Source: Annulohypoxylon bovei var. microspora (lineage: Eukaryota; Ascomycota; Sordariomycetes; Xylariales; Hypoxylaceae). From it: a stretch of DNA of 64,000 nucleotides. Position numbers and translations under genes: made by a program. The notes beneath the pieces were generated by a model. It did no database searches. It saw only the letters and a list, made by a program, of their open reading frames with translations, and had not been told where the DNA came from. Shown here in pieces: positions 61,656 through 64,000 of this stretch; the first letter of the stretch is position 1; each line of letters opens with the position of its first letter. The DNA is taken from positions 186,001 through 250,000 of the forward strand of contig MU405229.1 of the NCBI GenBank assembly GCA_022836615.1, given 5' to 3'.

Positions 61656-63837
61656 TGTTGGCGACGAATGTGTCGGTAGTGACCGAGTACACGATGAATC
61701 TAATGTGTGCTTTTCTTGACTCTTCAGAAGATGAGTTGTTGTCGCAATGGTGCCCACAGGCGATATCGTTTTGGGCGATTAGATAAGTTGATTTGGAGAT
61801 TTCTCACTTTTGAAAATTTTGGTGGGGTCAAACATTTTTAGTCGTTCAATGTTCATTCTAATAAATGCAACTGGTGGTCCAAGCTTTCATGTGCGCTCTT
61901 TTAACTTTACGGTTCACATGTTCCGCGCTCCCGAATATCATCCGGCTACATCCGCTTTTGCAGGACCGGGCGAGCGGCATTGCCGTCGTCATCTCAATCT
62001 TACAGGTTTATAACGCAATCGTATATAGTATAAAATTCCTATATTTTGTGAAAGTCGAACGGACGTGGCCTTCATTAAAAGATTCAGAATTCTTATATAG
62101 TTGTCTAGTTCATATTGATGGATGTCATGGTTTAAATCAGAGACTTACGATTAACAATCCCCTCGTGCCGATGCGTCCAAGCTGGATGGATATTCGGTGA
62201 CAAACATACACCGAGGCAAGTTTTACGTGGGGGTATTTTCCCTTTTCCCTTGTCTCCATTGCTTTCGCCGATTGGCCAATTCCGGCCCACACATCTGGTC
62301 TCCAGACTGAGCAAAATTTGTCTCGGCCTGTCGAATTTGACCTGCAGACCTCGAAATGTGGACCTTCTTGCATTTTTGAAGCGATTCAGCGCTGCATCGC
62401 GGCGATACTTGTGAGATGGTGAAATGGTACCTGCGGTTATTTCCAAGGTACATCGAACTCAGGAACGAGGTACTTTGGTGTAGACTTCTTTCATAACTCA
62501 TCATAACTTACCAATGGCTTATCCAATAGGCTCGAGGCAGTTTGCAATCGCAATTACAATTACAATGATATTCCAAAGACTACTGCAGTGAGAATGTGTA
62601 GCTATCCAGTTATCTGGTATCTGATTGAAGGAGGTGATATGCAGCGCTTACTGCCCTAAAGGTTTCAAAGATGAGCAGGGATAGGAGAGGAGCTAGGTCA
62701 TAGATTATTCAGCTCCCAATGAGGCTTGAGCTACAAGCAATCATGAAAAGGTCTCATAACCTATCAATTTGGTTGCTGATTAAGCATCAAGAAAATGTTT
62801 CATATGAACATTGAAGACAACATTGTGTAGGTAGGTATGTTTGTTATACCTGCAGGTAGCACGTATTTTACCAATGTCAATAATCTGATTGCACGATATT
62901 TTCAGATGCTTTTAATATGTGGCATGAGCTTCCTCTAGGTAACTAAACTATTAATGTCTAAATCTAAGTCCGGAAATATTTGTGCTAGGCTCTAGCTTCT
63001 ATAACCGCTTCCGTCCGTTCACATTCCGCTCAATTCAAGAAAATTCGGACGTTTTATAATATTTAGCGTAACCGTGGTATCTCCATTGGGTATCTATGCT
63101 TGATAGCCAATAAATGCCCATGTGTTTCTAACAATTTCACAGATTGAGACAAACAGTTGAAATAAATATTGCAACCTTGGTAATAATGACGGCCCTATTG
63201 TTCAACCAATACATAAATTTATAGGAACGAGTGCATAATACATGAACCTATAAACATGTGGCTTTTCTTTATCGCAAAGGTGGTGGCTGATCCTAGAAAA
63301 GCAGTGTGAGGTCACATATTTCACTTGAAGGTAATCGGATTCACTGTGATTCGTCCATTAAGCCGGGTGACACTGTGGACTGTGGAGGTACCTTTTCGTC
63401 TTAGCCGAAGTACCCTGATACTCCCTGATACTCCCTTGTAGTTTCCTGTAGTTCCCTGATACTTAGCATGCCCGGACCAGCTGTAGCCACCTAAGCGGCC
63501 GTTTCGACCAGTAGGAATTAGCAGCTTCCCTTTACCGTAGTACCGTAGTACCGGTGGCCTAGGTTACCCAGCAAGCACGGAGGTACATAGAGATGTTGCA
63601 TCTTCAATCGCAAACCACAAAACCTCTCCACCTTTTCCTCTTCTCTTCCGTCACAACATCTTTTTTTCTTCTTCCTCGAAGATCCAATTCCTTTTTTTTT
63701 TCTCTTGTTCCTAGAATCGTCTTGTTTCTCTCTTGACGATCTCCTCTCTTCCCGTTGCCCTAAGAGTGGAATTGCACTATACTGCCCTGTTACGTCTGAA
63801 CCCCTCATAAGCTATCGTCGGGACCACGGTTGTCACC
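61656..63837. other. Long intergenic region, no gene supported
   Basis: Over 2 kb without a convincing gene. Short frames at 61810-62200 (+) and 62132-62504 (-) lack motifs. There are degenerate direct repeats of CCCTGATACT (about 63412-63465) and of GTAGTACC (about 63535-63552), and a pyrimidine-rich tract (about 63640-63740) just upstream of the next ATG that is typical of fungal promoters or leaders of highly expressed genes. Confidence 0.5.
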
Positions 63838-64000
63838 ATGTTGGCCACTCGACAGGTCCTGGGCAATGTTGCCCGGTCGCGGGTCATCGCTGGCATGAAC
63901 ATGCGAAGATGCATGGCCACCGTGACAGATTCACCTTTGGATAGAAAGGTAAGTTACTGCTTCCGTCGCAAAACCTCAAAGGCTTGCTTGGAAGGTCTTA
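63838..64000 (+). CDS. First exon of a mitochondrial protein, probably aconitase (partial)
   Basis: The ATG at 63838 opens a 111-nt exon (63838-63948) followed by a GTAAGT donor; the window ends in the intron. The 37 residues begin MLATRQVLGNVARSRVIAG, an Arg-rich amphipathic mitochondrial targeting sequence. They end RCMATVTDSPLDRK, the pattern seen just after the presequence of fungal mitochondrial aconitate hydratase (…DSPLD[RK]KV…). Aconitase converts citrate to isocitrate in the TCA cycle with a 4Fe-4S cluster. The call depends on this short match and needs the next exon. The pyrimidine-rich leader fits a strongly expressed metabolic gene. Confidence 0.6.
   Translation, partial: MLATRQVLGNVARSRVIAGMNMRRCMATVTDSPLDRKVSYCFRRKTSKACLEGL

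Noticed and set aside
61865..62200. 111-codon plus-strand frame
   Set aside because: No recognised domain and AT-rich composition like the rest of the intergenic region.

Overview
The window looks like nuclear DNA of a filamentous ascomycete, most likely a Sordariomycete. The evidence is many short GT-AG introns (about 50-60 nt) with CTAAC-like branch points, TTAGGG-type telomeric repeats, a Dam1 outer-kinetochore subunit, an Skt5/Chs4-type chitin synthase activator, small secreted cysteine-rich and GPI-type proteins, and AT-rich intergenic DNA between GC-richer genes. Gene order is eukaryotic: genes are independent, on both strands, with no operons.

Layout. 1-5025 is mostly AT-rich non-coding DNA with one orphan beta-propeller-like frame (1441-2220) and a 132-bp MITE (2549-2680). 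5026-15450 is one 12-exon gene for a giant DUF6606/DUF3638/DUF3645 protein of about 3241 aa, which I reconstructed exon by exon. 15823-19845 holds accessory genes: a small secreted Cys-rich protein, a head-to-head telomere-like scar, a GPI-type protein with DGPPM repeats, and an orphan gene. 20094-26683 has a secreted GH3 beta-glucosidase and an Lgl/Sro7/tomosyn exocytosis regulator, both on the minus strand. 27632-32702 has a coiled-coil protein, an SLC25 mitochondrial carrier and RAD54. 33120-33595 is a frameshifted HVA1-type Tudor gene. 34324-37467 is an Skt5/Chs4-like Sel1-repeat protein ending in a CaaX box. 40893-41887 is proteasome subunit RPN12. 42523-52071 has alpha-COP and UDP-glucose:glycoprotein glucosyltransferase, divergently arranged. 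53068-53913 is an acyl-protein thioesterase-like hydrolase. 54724-54867 is a tRNA-Cys gene. 56119-61655 has HINT, a Sec14/Csr1-like lipid transfer protein, DAM1 and BUD20. The window ends in the first exon of what is probably mitochondrial aconitase.

Most genes are housekeeping and do not form a pathway cluster, although several serve secretion and polarised growth (Sro7/Lgl, alpha-COP, UGGT, the chitin synthase activator, a Sec14-like protein). The most unusual feature is the tRNA-Cys gene. Besides a normal 17-nt anticodon-loop intron it has a 55-nt insert in the D-arm that begins GT, ends AG and carries an ACTAAC branch-like motif. Removing it exactly restores a canonical 72-nt tRNA. Other notable points are an 8-bp TAGGTACC insertion that frameshifts the HVA1-type gene and matches a palindromic CCTAGG motif scattered through the intergenic DNA, SF2/SecA-like helicase motifs in the giant DUF3638 protein, a RAD54 start codon apparently split by an intron, and a 15-nt microexon carrying most of the HIT motif.
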